Below, one piece after another: positions 22,019 to 34,350 of a DNA stretch of 64,000 bases. Source of the DNA: Moringa oleifera (Eukaryota > Streptophyta > Magnoliopsida > Brassicales > Moringaceae); NCBI GenBank assembly GCA_021397835.1, contig JAJFZO010000028.1, positions 620,001-684,000 of the forward strand. Reading direction: 5' to 3'. Position 1 is the stretch's first letter; each line of letters opens with the position of its first letter. The notes below the pieces were generated by a model, which was not told where the DNA came from, ran no database searches, and worked only from the letters and a program-made list of their open reading frames with translations. A program made the position numbers and the translations under genes.

Positions 22019-23240
22019 ACAATACAAAAGATAGATAAGAAATTACTGAATTAAAGATAATCCAAAAAATAGAAAAATATGCTAAATGAGAGATCATAAA
22101 ATAATAATAAATAAGAAAGAAAGCTAAGCATAAGAACCCCAAAAAATTTAAAAATTATAAAAAAATATTACAAAAAAAATATTAAACCCTCGACTCTAGT
22201 TCCTAGACCTATAACCTAAACCTTAAAACCTTAGACAATAATACAAAAGAACCACAAATATAGATAAGAAAAAAAATAAACTATTGAATTAAAGACAATC
22301 TAAAAAATAGAGAAAATTTGCTAAAAGAGAGATCATAAAACAAGAACAAACAAAAAAGAAAGACATGCATGAGAAAAAAAAAACAACATAAAAAATTAAA
22401 AAAAAAAAACACTACAACAAAGAACATAACAAGAACACATAGGAAAGAAGAAACAAAATATTGAAAAAAATTACAAGAATATAAAAACAAAGAAAAAAGA
22501 GAAATAAACAATAGTATGGAACTAGTATGAAAATAGATAACAAGAAATAAGCACCAAAAAAAAAACACTATAATGATCATGCGCAAAACAACCAAAAATA
22601 ATAATAAACAAAAAGACAATACGAAAAATAAGCACAAAAACAAATAACTGAAAACAAGCACAAAAGTAGAAAACATAAAATAGAAAAAGGTTCAAGAATT
22701 GAGTATAAAACAAAATTAAAAAAAAAAAAAGCAAGCACAAGAACATAAAAATAGAAAATAGATGCAAGAACAAAGGATAACCAACCAACAATAGCAACCT
22801 CAAAGAATTAAAAAAAAGAAAAAACAACTTAAAACAAATAAAAGCAAAATAATAAAAAACAAGCATGAAAACAAAGAAGAAAGAGTAGAGGATAAGTGTA
22901 AGAACAAAAAAGAAGGAAAGAATCGCATAACGTAATAACAAAGAAGAAACACAAAAACAAAAACAAGCAAAAAAACTAAAACAAAACACTAGCTACAAAA
23001 ATACAAAACTAATAGAGAATAAACATAAAAGAAATAAAACATAAAAGCAAAGAACAAAGAACAAGCATAAAAATAAAACAGGAGATAATAAATATAAAAA
23101 GAAAATATAAAACAAAAAATAATGAACAAGAATAAAAGGCAATAAAAGCACAACTATAACAACGATAGACAAAATACAAAATTACATAATGGAAAAATAA
23201 ATACTTGTCTACATAACTACACATATTTGTTAACCATATT
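22019..23240. repeat. A-rich low-complexity block, copy A
   Basis: About 1.2 kb of plus-strand sequence consists mainly of A with C and G in short words such as 'aagcacaaaaacaaa' and 'gaacaagcataaaaat'. A small telomere-like island (22,181-22,245) is embedded. The block follows the satellite in all three module-2 copies. Minus-strand open frames here are runs of Phe, Leu, Cys and Tyr caused by the T-rich strand and are not real proteins. Confidence 0.85.
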
Positions 23241-23305
23241 GATTAACCATAATTCTTTAGTTAAGCAATGATTATTGAAAATCTTAAAAAATAATAATAA
23301 TAAAT

Positions 23306-24320
23306 TTATGGTGCACTTTTAGCAACATTAAAGGTATCTGCCCTATTATTTATCTCACAACCTACCAGTTCTCTCATACCTTTAACCACATCCGATAGCT
23401 TTCAAAAATTTTCATTATTGATATAGAACTTTTAGGACCCATAATAAAAGGAATCATAATTAGGATTACTAACATTTTTTTGCTTTTAATCTTCCTAAGC
23501 CTTATGCTATGACAAGAACCCAATAAGCATGTGAAATCTATATAGCAAAAAGAATAAAAAAGAATCATAATATAAAGCAAGTTATTCCATCAAACCTATG
23601 CTTACTATCTTATCAAGAGTGTAAGGGTTGAATATTAAAAGCCATAATCCCAAAATGTTGAATCCTAACAATAATTCTCGATTTGCTGACTTGCCTACTT
23701 GTTTCCATTATCAACTATGTTAAGAAGACCTAAGTTGCATCATATGCATCATATTCAATAACTGACAAGTTTTGTATTCAACATTTAATGCTAAATTATT
23801 ATTTTTCTAAGAGAAAAGAATCCAAATTGGAGAACTATATGTGTCTCTTTGTCAAGCTCACCTAACGCCCCTCGTACCAAGCAACAAGACAACCTCAAGC
23901 CATAGTTTTTCACATTGGAAGCAAACATAAGGAAAATCTATCAGTTTAAGAAATTTGGAGCCAATTGATATGAAGAAAACATATATCTTAACTTACTTCT
24001 GCTATCATTTTGAGAACTTCACTAGAGTGACAGTTTGATTTGATTGATGCTTGATACGAATTGAAAATAATAGCAAATATATTAAAAGCTATTAACATTT
24101 GAACACATACAATGACTAAAATATGCAACTAGTAAAAATTATCAAATCTACAATGACAACAGTTAAAACATAATCCCAGAATGAATAGAAACAATACCTA
24201 GATACAATGGTTCAAAAAATGATATAACCAAACGAGACATATATGATGCGAGTTCCTTATCTTTCTGCCAAAGCATTGCTTTAAAAGCACTATGGAGTAT
24301 CCAATGCAAATACCAAAGAA
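23306..24320 (-). pseudogene. Gene Y (unidentified) 3' exons, copy A
   Basis: Three conserved minus-strand coding segments are visible by comparing the three copies. About 24,312-24,195 reads YLHWILHSAFKAMLWQKD then ELASYMSRLVISFFEPL. About 23,945-23,865 reads CFQCEKLWLEVVLLLGTRG. About 23,425-23,306 reads LSDVVKGMRELVGCE then RADTFNVAKSAP and a stop. Copy C has the same protein with the frame open through the second exon; here a 20-bp deletion shifts it, and one extra base near 23,403 shifts the start of the last exon. I do not recognise the protein; it is leucine-rich and helical in look. The fragment is probably dead. Confidence 0.6.
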
Positions 24321-24419
24321 AAAAGTTCATTTTGTTTGATCAAAAAGAAGGGTTGAAGCATCATATAATATATTGAGCATTGAAACAAGAATGTGCAAAG
24401 ATCTCTCTTGCCAAAAAAC

Positions 24420-25880
24420 TTCATCAAAAAATGTGTATACAATTGCATATGCAAACAAGGTAAAAGACATACAGACAAGAATATAACATATTGAAAGCAA
24501 GAGATAGGAAAAATGCCTTTTTTTGGTTGCATGCAAAGAATGGCGCAAACTTGTTTTGGATGATGACTATCAATTTCTACATAACTATAACTTCTACATA
24601 AAATCAATGGCTCTATCTCGCTTGGCTATATCTAAAACGTTGTGAATTAAATCAATAAAGAAGATTCCTATAAGAAAAAAACACATTTAAAAATGATGAT
24701 TAACTTCTTTCTTTTTTATATTCTAGTTAAACAACGACTTATAAGTATAATTTCAAAAACATAAAAATCAACTCCTAACTTATGATAGGTCAGATGTTCA
24801 TATAAAGGATCCAAAAATACTATAAACACACACGATCGGACAAAACTTACTACTCGTTGCATATTATTTAATTTGTAGATCTCCATGGGAATATCAACTT
24901 CAAAGAAAAAAGGATTAGTTGGATTAAAAAAATAGAAGTGATTAAAAAATTGACTTTCATTGAAATAAAGATGACAAAAAATTCAATTTTTATGCTTAGA
25001 CACACGAGTTGAGGCATTACCTAATTCATTAGGTGTTAAATCAACATTCTTATTTTGATATGCATATATAATAAGGTAAATAGACATAAAGATATGCAAG
25101 TTATAGATTAAAGGCAGAAGAGAAAAAGACTGTCTTATTTTGGTTGCATGTGAAAGAATAAAACAAGCATTATATTAATTGATGCCAATCCATTTCTTGA
25201 ATCCATATAATTATAACTTATCCCCTCCCCTCCCCCCTCCCCCTTAAAAAAAAAAAAAAAGACTATCTCTCACCAGAACAAATCCATAAAGTAGTGGATC
25301 AAATTAGTGAGAAATCATCTATCAACAAAAGAACATTTAAAAATGTTGACTCACTTTCCTTATTTTTCTATTATGCTTAAATAGTTTCACATAAAAAAAG
25401 CACAAGTCACAAAATTAAAATCAATAGTAATTTTTTTGCTGATCATGATATTGTATGATGAGCAGCATATAAAAGTGAGGTGTCTTCAAAAAGGATCTAC
25501 AAGTATTATGAACAAACTCAATTGGATAACACTTACCAAATGCTACATGTTGATTAATTTGCTAAACCCCATAAAATGTCAAATGCAAATAAAGAAAGAT
25601 GAACTTGGTTAAATAATAGAAGTAACCAAAAGAAAGATGGACTTGGTTTAAAAAATAAAAGTGACTAGCAGATTAACTTTTATCGAAATAAAAAAGTCTA
25701 AACAAAAAAGTTCATTTTGTATGCTCAAACAGAAGTGTCATGTGCTAATCTCAATGATTTATCTTGGTAAAGAACAAGCAATGGAAGGCCTAAATCGAAA
25801 GGTCTTAATAAAAAAAAAATTGCTTGCTGAATAAGAATGAATTCATTAAACAAACAATGGCAGGAATAATACTAAAAGAA
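24420..25880. repeat. ~650-bp repeat units between gene Y exons, copy A
   Basis: Two head-to-tail units share the order 'ggttgcatg', a 'tataactataactt' segment, 'aacatttaaaaatg.tgactc', a pyrimidine tract, 'gatccacaaatactatgaac' and 'gaaataaaaaagtctaaac'. They lie between the gene Y exons at 24.3 and 25.9 kb, so they probably expanded from an intron. The same units occur at 30.0-31.7, 34.35-35.0, 39.7-41.1 and 62.4-63.9 kb. No coding capacity is recognised. Confidence 0.7.
25222..25260 (-). other. Candidate G-quadruplex tract with poly-A, copy A
   Basis: The plus strand has four C-runs of four to six bases separated by single T, then TT and fifteen A. The minus strand is therefore four G-runs with single-base loops, a very strong G-quadruplex pattern. 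It lies inside a ~650-bp repeat unit; the related unit at 40,436-40,460 has only one long C-run. Confidence 0.75.
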
Positions 25881-25904
25881 AATAAATATGAAGTTATGAA
25901 TCTA

Positions 25905-26110
25905 CCATAGTAGCATTCTTAAGATCTCATCAACTTTCATAGAAAGAATAAAATTAGAAGAACTTTGAGTATGCATGATTGTATGCAAAGACTTAAAAGC
26001 ATCTCTACCCAATTTCGTAACATCATATTTAAACAGCCCCTTAGTTGCTTCAAAAATTATGAGATGATTTACACCTCCTAGGCCATGTGAATTGGCACTG
26101 GTTATAGAAG
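25905..26110 (-). pseudogene. Gene Y (unidentified) upstream exon, copy A
   Basis: An open minus-strand segment reads GLGGVNHLIIFEATKGLF, then YDVTKLGRDAFKSLHTIM, then SSSNFILSMKVDEILRMLL, with a GT (ATG|GTAGATTC) following. The same segment occurs at 31,721-31,945 (open), 41,097-41,270 (frameshifted), 63,905 onward (cut by the window end) and 35,010-35,062 (cut by satellite). Conservation of amino acids across diverged copies says this is a true exon. It lies 5' of the exons at 23.3-24.3 kb on the same strand and may be from the same gene. Family unknown. Confidence 0.55.
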
Positions 26111-26839
26111 AGAAAAGCCAACAGAAAACAGGAAACATGAAATATGTTCATACCTCAAATTTCATTGTTCCAATATTAAGCTTCTACTTCACTTCTTTAT
26201 GAACACCATGCTCTACAAGTTAATAAAAATGAAGAAATAATAGAAATCACCAAGAAGTACACATAAATCCTTAAAGAACATCTCGGAGTTATACAATACA
26301 TTTCCCTTTCAAAAGTGTGAAAAAAGTGTCAAAAAAGTAACAAATTAAAAAAAAAAAGAATAAGAAAGAACAAGGAAAGCTTATGAGGATAAGAATATCT
26401 AATCATGTTACAAATGGCCTTTGTTGTATAAAATAATTCAAACATTTAACTTAAGAGGTTAATTAAAGGCCAAGGATTTAGAGCATTAGTTGCAATACAC
26501 TCAAGAACTTACCAATTGAGGTCAGCTAAATTACTATATGGCATATACAAACTTGTATAATTTTTCTTGAAGCAGTGAACATCAAGAAAATTGTTTACAT
26601 AAAACTTACATGCTAGTTACCAAAATGTAAAACTAAATAGAACAACAACATCCAAGCCCTTTGACCACTTAATTCCTTATGTTAAAATATAAAATAAGGC
26701 ATATAAATAAAAGAAAATTGCAAAACTAGTTTGTGTTTAGATGCTCTAAAACATCATAACATAACTTGAATATTCACTGTAGAACATTGAAAAGATTTTA
26801 CCCATAAAAAAGAAAAGGAAAAAGCCATAAAAACAAGGA

Positions 26840-27339
26840 TATTGCATTACACATTACCACTAGTGATTGGTTCAGTTGACGTAGAAATAAGTTAGCCTGT
26901 AACACCATCCTCTCTTACTAACATGTGGATAGCCACTCATCAGTATCCCACATCATCAACATTAGCTTCATACATCCTCCCTGTCTCTCCGGTAGCATCA
27001 TCAAACGAATTTATACAAAAATAAAACTTTTAAGGAACCAGGGGATATAGTACTAGTTTATTACTTCTCGAAAATATTTAAACTATAAAGTAGAAGCATG
27101 TCATAAGGTTAGCCAACAAAATATCAATAGAACCAATAACATTTTAAAAGGCACATGATAAATAAATACCAGAGCTTATAGTGAACTGCAAAGAAGAAGT
27201 TACACTAACCCAATTTCTTTAGTCTTATATAACCACTCAAACTTGCTAGGGCCTTCTTTATCTCTAATATACTCTCTAAATCCTTTGAGAATACTTCCTT
27301 CAATGGCATCTTCGGTAATTCGGACCTTACTCACAGATA
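26840..27339 (-). pseudogene. AIR9: AIR9-like exon pair, copy 4
   Basis: Exon about 27,339-27,221 reads DAIEGSILKGFREY and KEGPSKFEWL; exon about 27,010-26,840 reads GETGRMYEANVDDVGY, an excellent match to the last A9 repeat of AIR9, followed by two stops, VAIHMLVREDGV and the decayed end. In AIR9 these two segments belong to different A9 repeats, so their side-by-side position is itself a rearrangement shared by nearly all copies in this window. Surrounding introns are kept. Confidence 0.8.
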
Positions 27340-27344
27340 AGAGA

Positions 27345-30000
27345 GCTACCATTAGGTAACATAATCATTTTTTCATCCATTATCACCATTTCTAAAGGTT
27401 TAAAAAGATTAAAAATACAGAATGTTCAAAAAGTTATAGAGAAAATCACACATTGACAGTGAGACTTGATAAAAACTGACATTTAAATTTCAATGAGATA
27501 GTATTAGAACAAACAATTGGCATACTTAATTAGATAAAAAGGCAAACACAAAGTACAAGCATACAGAAACACACAACCACATGGAGTAATAACATGTACG
27601 TATACGTTTCCATAAAGAGACATGCAAAAGTAACACAGAGACTCAAGCAAAACAGAAAAAGAAAAATAACAAATTTGACAAAGTCGAAGAAGATTAGAAA
27701 TAGTCACTTCGCATGATTCACATACGCAACAACAATCCATGGCAACCCTAGCACACGTAATCCAAATATGATATCCTTGTCAGCTTAGATTCAGGAAAGT
27801 ATCTCCTTTCATCAAGAAGAGCAAAAAGGAAACATGTAATTTATTTTGAGATAGATTTACATAAAGGTGAATACCCATGAAAATAATAGCGGACTTAATT
27901 GTTGCACATTCTAATGGTTACAGGGATTTAAGTATAAACACTCTAATTCCTGCAAGTCCTAAAAGATAAGGAAAATGATTTTAAGATAAATATTTTTATT
28001 CTATAAATTTTGTCCTTTCTTAGCAGTCATGCTACATTTATTTTATTTAGCTACAGTTCACTAGTATTCTACAAACATCCACCTTTTTTTCTTAGCTTCT
28101 TGCCAAACTTTTTAGAAATTTTCATTGACTAAAGTTCAAGAATGTTGATTAAGAAATCCAATTATATGCTAATAAATAGATGATATTTTTCAGGCAATAT
28201 ATGTAGCATTTTAGTAACAATTTTTCCAAATTATATACAAAAATTTTCAAACAAATAATAAAAGCTATATGTATAGCTGAAACATTTGAGGTGGAACTTA
28301 TGTTCCTATCATTCTTGAACACACAGTTTCAGGCATTCCTTGCATATCAAAGACAAAGTAAGGGTGAACTTCAATAACATATTGACAAAAGAAATCGAAT
28401 CATCATGAACAAGAAGTGGCAACAACAAGAGTCTTCTTCAAAGGGTTTATCAATGGAAGCTTTTTTGAATAAATAGCCAAAAGGCAAACAATCCTTCCAT
28501 TGCTCACCTAGGAAGCCAAAAGTCAAGTCTGTTCAAATTCTAGGCATCTAATTAAAGGGCTTCCATGAATTATAAATTTATTACTCTAATGGGGAAGTAT
28601 TCTCCTATCCAAAGGATTAAGTAGCATCCCACAATTTAATCCTAACACTAAAGGCAAACAGAAGCATATTAAAAAAAATGTCAAGATGCATAAAAAAATT
28701 TAAAAGAAATAACCACACTAATCATAAGTAACATTAAGATATATTATTATTGAAAATTTCATGTAACTTAGAGCATTTTGTCAACATGAACCATTGCTTA
28801 GAAATTTAGTCGAGAAGCAGATAAAGAGAGTGAATTTACCAAATGCACATCTGTTGCATGCTCTAAACGGCAAAACTCCTAACCATTTCTCATGCACAAA
28901 GCATTATGTGCAGGACAATGCTTTGCAATTGCAATCTTATCTCGGAAAAAATCAATAAAAAAATTCATATTGAATAGAAGGGACAATGGCACAGATTAAC
29001 TTCTAAGGATAATAAAAAAGAATACGTAAAAATAATTTGAAGCAAGAAATTTAATATAACTCATGCTAGCTTACTTTAATCCCATAGGAAAAAGGGTTAT
29101 GGAGAGAGTTTTGAAGAAATGACCAAAACTACATCCAAATTCCTAAATTCAGATATATAAATATCAAGAATTTCTTCCAGGTAGGACAAACAAGTAAAAT
29201 GGAAGTTATTTCTGGATGAAGCATTTTAAGTATAGGATTCTCTTTCAGTCATAGATGCTATAGGATGGCAAAATTGAAAAAAAATATATATGCTTTATAA
29301 TGTGACGAGGTAAGAACAACATTCTTTTAGCCCATAATAACACATTTCACCATTCCATCTCTAGTACTTCTATTATAAAAATGTGTATACGAAATAGCAT
29401 GCACAAAAAAATAAAATAACTTAAATGTCTAACTAAATCCATTAGTTAAAGCTCCAATAATGATGATTGAGTGAAAGAACAAATAGGCCAATTGCCTAGT
29501 TTTTTTTTTTTTAAAGATTGTAACAGCATATATCAAATTTAGAAGTCTGGCCGCCATTAACTATCAAAATTTCAGCTCAAAGTTATACTTAATCATCATT
29601 ATGAAATACATTTTAAAATAACTGATGAGCTAAATATTACGATATTCCTTTATATAAGTACCTTATCTCAAACTTGGGAGCATGCATGTAAATATATTCT
29701 AAATTGCATTGAAGTACTTACAATATATGTTTGAACATGTCTTGTTGAATGCCTTGATCTTTTCCTCTCATAAGACCATAAGCTATATTTCATGTGAAGC
29801 ATGAAAGGGTAGTAATGTCAAGTAGTTTGCTGAGCAAAGGAAAAACAAGAGTGGACCATAAAGGCCAGTACCAGGGAAAGCATGCATAACAAATGGAGTA
29901 TGTGATGAGAGGTTAACAAACATAAAGGACAACAACTGAGAGTAGGGAAATAAGACAGAGCAAAGGCAATAATAACTTAAATTAATAGAGAGAATGAAAT
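27345..30000. other. Mostly unassigned; one weak coding candidate
   Basis: 27,345-27,810 is the remainder of the ~1.1-kb AIR9 unit. Beyond it the DNA is not repeated elsewhere in the window. On the minus strand around 28,520-28,310, a segment reads NGRIVCLLAIYSKKLPLINP, then two stops, then VIEVHPYFVFDMQGMPE, which looks exon-like but matches no family I can name. The rest looks intronic or intergenic. Confidence 0.35.
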
Positions 30001-31700
30001 GAGTTAAGGTTGGTTTGAGAGCAGGAGACAGAAAGAATGCCTTTTTTTGGTTGCATGCAAAGAATAGAGCAAACATGCAAACAAGGTGAAGGGTTCCGAG
30101 AAGGATCTAGAAATACTATAAATACACACAATCGAACAACACTTACTAGTTGTTATGTATTATTTAATTTGTTAATTTCTATGGGAATATCAACTTTAAA
30201 GAAAAAAGGATTAACTAGATTAAAACAATTGAAATGATTGAAAAATTAGCCTTCATTAAAATAAAGAACAGTAAAGAGACAAGTTTAATTTATATGCTCA
30301 AAAATAATAGTGGAACCATTGCCTAATTTATTGGAAGTTAAATCAATAGTTCGCATAAGTTTATCCCGCTCAAAACTTCATCATGAAGTGTATATAGAAA
30401 AACATACATAATAAGGTAGATAGACATCCAGATAGGCAAGTTATAGATTGAAAACAGGAGAGAGAAAGATTGTTTATTTTGGTCGCATACAAAAGAATAA
30501 GGCAGGCCTCATATTGGTTGATGCCTATCCATTTCTTGACTCCATATAACTATAACTTACCAAAAAAAGAAAAAAAAAGAAACATTTCGCACCAAAACAA
30601 ATCTGTGAAGCAATGAATCAAATTAGTGAAAAGTCATCCATCAAAAAAAGAACATTTAAAAATGATGATTCATTCTTTTCATTTTTCTATTCTACTTAAA
30701 TAGTTCCACATTAAATAAAAAAAGCACAATTCATAAGATTAATATCAATAGTAACCCAAAAATCCTTAAAAACCTGATGTGTTTAAGCATCTTTAGGAAC
30801 CACAATTACTATGAATAGACTCAATTGGATAGCTGCATGTTAATTTTATTTATTGATCTGCATAAAAATGTCAAATGCAAAGTAAGAAAGAAGAATACGG
30901 TTAAATAATATAAGTGACCAGCAAAAAGATGAACTCAGTTAAAATAATAAAGGTGACCAGAAAATTAACTTTCATTGAAATAAAAAAGTTTAAACAAGAA
31001 AGTTCATTTTGTATACTAAAAGAGAAAAGTGAAAAAATTACCTCATTTATTGTGCATTAAATCAAGGGTTTGTTGAAAAAACTTTATCAGGCAATGTATA
31101 TGCAATTACATATATAAACAAAGAGGATAAGTAAACAAACAGATTATAGGTTGAAAACAAAAGGGAGAAGATTACCTTGTTTTGGCTTACCAAAAAGAAT
31201 CAAGCAAGCCTTGTTTTGGTTGATGATTATCCATTTCTTGGATGTATAAAATTGTCACTTTTACCCAAAATCAATGGTTGTGACTCTAAGAAGATGTATA
31301 ACTAGTTAAGAAGTCTTCTAGCAACCAAAAAATGTTTAAAAATGATGGTGAACTCCTTTTTTTTTTTTTTTATAATTCTAGTGAAAGGGTTACACCAAAA
31401 AAAAAAAGATGATTCAAAATATTAAAACACTAACCTTCTTAGTGGCATTGAGATTGTATGATGAGTTGCTATCATAGGTTTCGAAAGGTGAGGTCTTTTC
31501 AAATAAGATCTACAAATACAATAAATAGACACAATTAGACAACACTTACCAAGTGTAATTTGCTGAGCTCCATGATAAATCCTAGTAAGGAACAAGCAAC
31601 AGAAAGCCTAACTTGTAAGGTCTTAATCACAAGAAAGATTACCTGATGAATAAGAATAAATTCATTAAACAAACAACGAAAGATTTAATGTTGAAAGAAA
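30000..31700. repeat. ~650-bp repeat units, second cluster
   Basis: Diverged units of the family described at 24,420, starting near 30,040, 30,480 and 31,150. They share the 'tttttttggttgcatg' start and the 'aacatttaaaaatgatg' and 'gaacacttaccaa' type words. They show many more indels than the copies in module 2, so they are older. Confidence 0.65.
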
Positions 31701-31720
31701 ATGAATATAAAGTTATGAAT

Positions 31721-31960
31721 CTACCATAGTAGCATTCCTAAGATTTTATCACCTTTCATAGAAAGAATAAAGTTAGAGGAATTCTGAGTACGCATGATTA
31801 TATGCAAAGACCTAAAAACATCTCTAACCAGTTCCACAACATCATAATTAAATACCCCCTCAACTGCTTCAAAAATTATGAGATGACTTACACCCCTTAG
31901 GCAATGTGTATTAGCATTGGTTATAGAAGAAAGTGAACAAGAAACTAGAAATATGTTCAT
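31721..31960 (-). pseudogene. Gene Y (unidentified) upstream exon, copy 2
   Basis: The minus-strand open segment reads HCLRGVSHLIIFEAVEGVF, YDVVELVRDVFRSLHIIM and NSSNFILSMKGDKILGMLL. It differs from the exon at 25,905-26,110 mostly by conservative replacements, so both descend from a coding exon. No stop interrupts it. Downstream exons of the same gene are not found before the next unrelated segment. Confidence 0.55.
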
Positions 31961-32649
31961 ACTTCAAATTTCACTATTCTAATATCACGCTTTTGCTTCA
32001 ATTCTTAATGAACATCATGCTTTATAAGTTAATAAACATGAAAAAATAAGCAGAACTCATTCAAGAAGGTACAATCACGTAAATCCTTACAAAACATCTA
32101 GGAGTTATATAATACATTTCCATTCTAAAAGTATGAATGAAGTTTAGAGAAAAATTAAGGAAAAAAAGAAGAATGAGAAAGAACAAGAAAAGGTTATGGG
32201 GACAAGAATATCCAATCATGTTGCAAATGGTCTTTGTTGCATAAAACAATTCAAACATTTAACTTAAGAGAGTTAATTAAAGGCCAATGGTTTAGAGCAT
32301 TAGTTGCAATATACTTAGGAACTTACTAGTTGAAGTCAATAAAATTACCAAATGGCATACACAAATTTGTATAACTATTCTTGAAGTAGTGAACATCATG
32401 AAAATTATTTACACAAAACCTACATGCTGGTTACTAGAATGTAAAACTATAAAGAACAATGACATGTAAACTCTTAACCACTTAATTCCTTATGTTGAAA
32501 TACAAAATAAGATACATAAAATAAAAGAAAATTGTAAAACAGGTTTGTTTCTAGATGCTCTAAAACATCATAACATAACTTGAATATTCACAGTAGGATA
32601 TTGAAAAGATTTTACCCAAAAAAGAAAAAGAAAAAATCCATAAAAATAA

Positions 32650-33578
32650 GGATATTGGTTTACGCATTATCAACAGCGATCGATTTTGTTAAGGCAGAAA
32701 AAAGTTGGCCCTCAATACCATCCTCTCCTATTATAATGTAGATAGCCACCAGTTTGTACCTTACATCATCGACATTTACTTCATACATCCTCCCTGTCTC
32801 GCTTGTAGCATCATCAAATGACTGAGATTAAATGAGTAAACAAAAAAAGGCTATAATATCTAATTTTCTATGAGCTCTCAATAAGAAAATTGGATCTTCT
32901 TAGAGAAGTTACCAAATGATAGAGGCTATTAATCGAAAAAAACAATGATTCACAAGCTATAGTATCTAATAAAGTAAGATATTTAGATAATGAAATACAC
33001 TTCAAAAATGAAGGAAGAGAAAAGGAAAAGAACAAAGCACCTGAAGCCCAACAACTGAGAACTTTAAATCATTTCATTTGATATTAAGTTTGCACATGTC
33101 ATACATGCCACAACAATGGTAGCAAGACAAAAGGAACTTATTCATTTAATAAATAGGATCATAGAGAAACATAATGAATTTCAAACAGCATGAAAAAAAT
33201 ATTAGAAAAGTAGAATAATAATAATAATAATAAGTAGGATAATAATGAACTACAGCAAATAGGATCCTTTGTTGATTGACAAACTTGAACCATACGGATT
33301 ATTAAAAGTTAAGAAATTGTTATTCATAAATGTCGTTCAATAAAGAGATGTTAATAGAGAACATTTAACAACGAAATGGTGAAATGAATTGTTGAATTTT
33401 TAGTAAGTTGATAACAAGATAGAAATTCAAGGATTTATCTTACTTGGAATGGAGATAAGATCAGAACTTCCAACCATAGATCTAAGCCATTGAATTCTAC
33501 TTTTGCCCTCCTTTCTTCCACTATAATTGCCATGAACAGTATATAAATAGGTGTGGAAACCTTTCCCTCAATCTTCAG
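32650..33578 (-). pseudogene. AIR9: AIR9-like last-A9-repeat exons, copy 5
   Basis: Exon 33,578-33,444 reads GNYSGRKEGKSRIQWLRSMV then SSDLISIPSK, nearly identical to the final A9 repeat of AIR9. The following exon, 32,821-32,650, reads SETGRMYEVNVDDV, then KLVAIYI, then GEDGIEGQL. Here the two exons are in the order found in true AIR9 (SRIQWLR before GRMYEANV), unlike the other copies, where the upstream exon comes from a different A9 repeat. A small indel shifts the frame just before FHTYLYTVHG. This is the most informative piece for tracing the AIR9 origin. Confidence 0.85.
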
Positions 33579-33579
33579 C

Positions 33580-34350
33580 TAATTTATGCAAGGAATTCTT
33601 GAAATTAAACAAATATAGGAATAATGAAATATAAGGACAATGTTGATAGAATTGATGAGAAAATGATCACTTTCTCATACAAAGTAACTAAGCGCAAGAT
33701 CACTTTTGAGGAATGGGGAAGAAAACAATAAAATCAAGTTAGCATAATTGGGACCAGCTAAACAAAGATCTGTGGTCAAAAGGCTCACATTGATAACAAA
33801 TATAAAGCAGTTAAACTATATGAAATACTATATCTTGATATGAAGAGAGATATTTTAGATTTCAAGTCCTTCAACCTTCTTTAGAACATAAACATTACGA
33901 GATAGGAAATGATCATCATGTCTATAACTACCATCATGATTTCCATTATGACAAAAACACATGAAAACCCATTGAATGCGAATCAATAATAAGTAAGGAA
34001 AGGTGAAAAAACAAACTTTAAGCTAATTGAAAGTTTTAAAGACTTTGGACTAGGAAAAGCAGGACACAAGCTACATGGTAATTTTTTTTTAATAAAGAAA
34101 CACAATATTTACTTCTGATAAGTTATAAATCAATTTAAGAATGTCAAGGTAGCTAACAGTAATAATAACTCATGACATAAACATACTGTAAATGGGCCTA
34201 TAATATGAGAATCTTGTTTCTGTGAGAACATAAGATAGTTGATTCAGGTCTCTCCTAAACTTAATATACGATCACATCTAGATGGAAAGGTTATAATCAG
34301 ACACAAACTTTACCGAAATTGAATAGAGAATATCGTCCATATTATTTCAC
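33580..34350. other. No gene recognised
   Basis: AT-rich DNA with no repeat partner in the window and no family-like open frame on either strand. Confidence 0.5.

Larger units (their letters stand above)
16692..26010. repeat. Module 2, copy A: segmental duplication shared with 55,584-64,000
   Basis: The satellite, the A-rich block, the gene Y exons and the ~650-bp repeats are repeated in the same order and orientation at 55,584-64,000, with only scattered differences. The offset is 38,892 at the left end and about 37,980 after a deletion of about 970 bp in the second copy. The match continues to the window end, so its right limit is not visible. Confidence 0.9.

Noticed and set aside
22281..23224. 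Long minus-strand open frames rich in Phe, Leu, Cys and Tyr (also 37,144-38,061 and 60,402-61,240)
   Set aside because: They arise from the T-rich complement of the A-rich low-complexity block, have no motif and differ by frame between copies.
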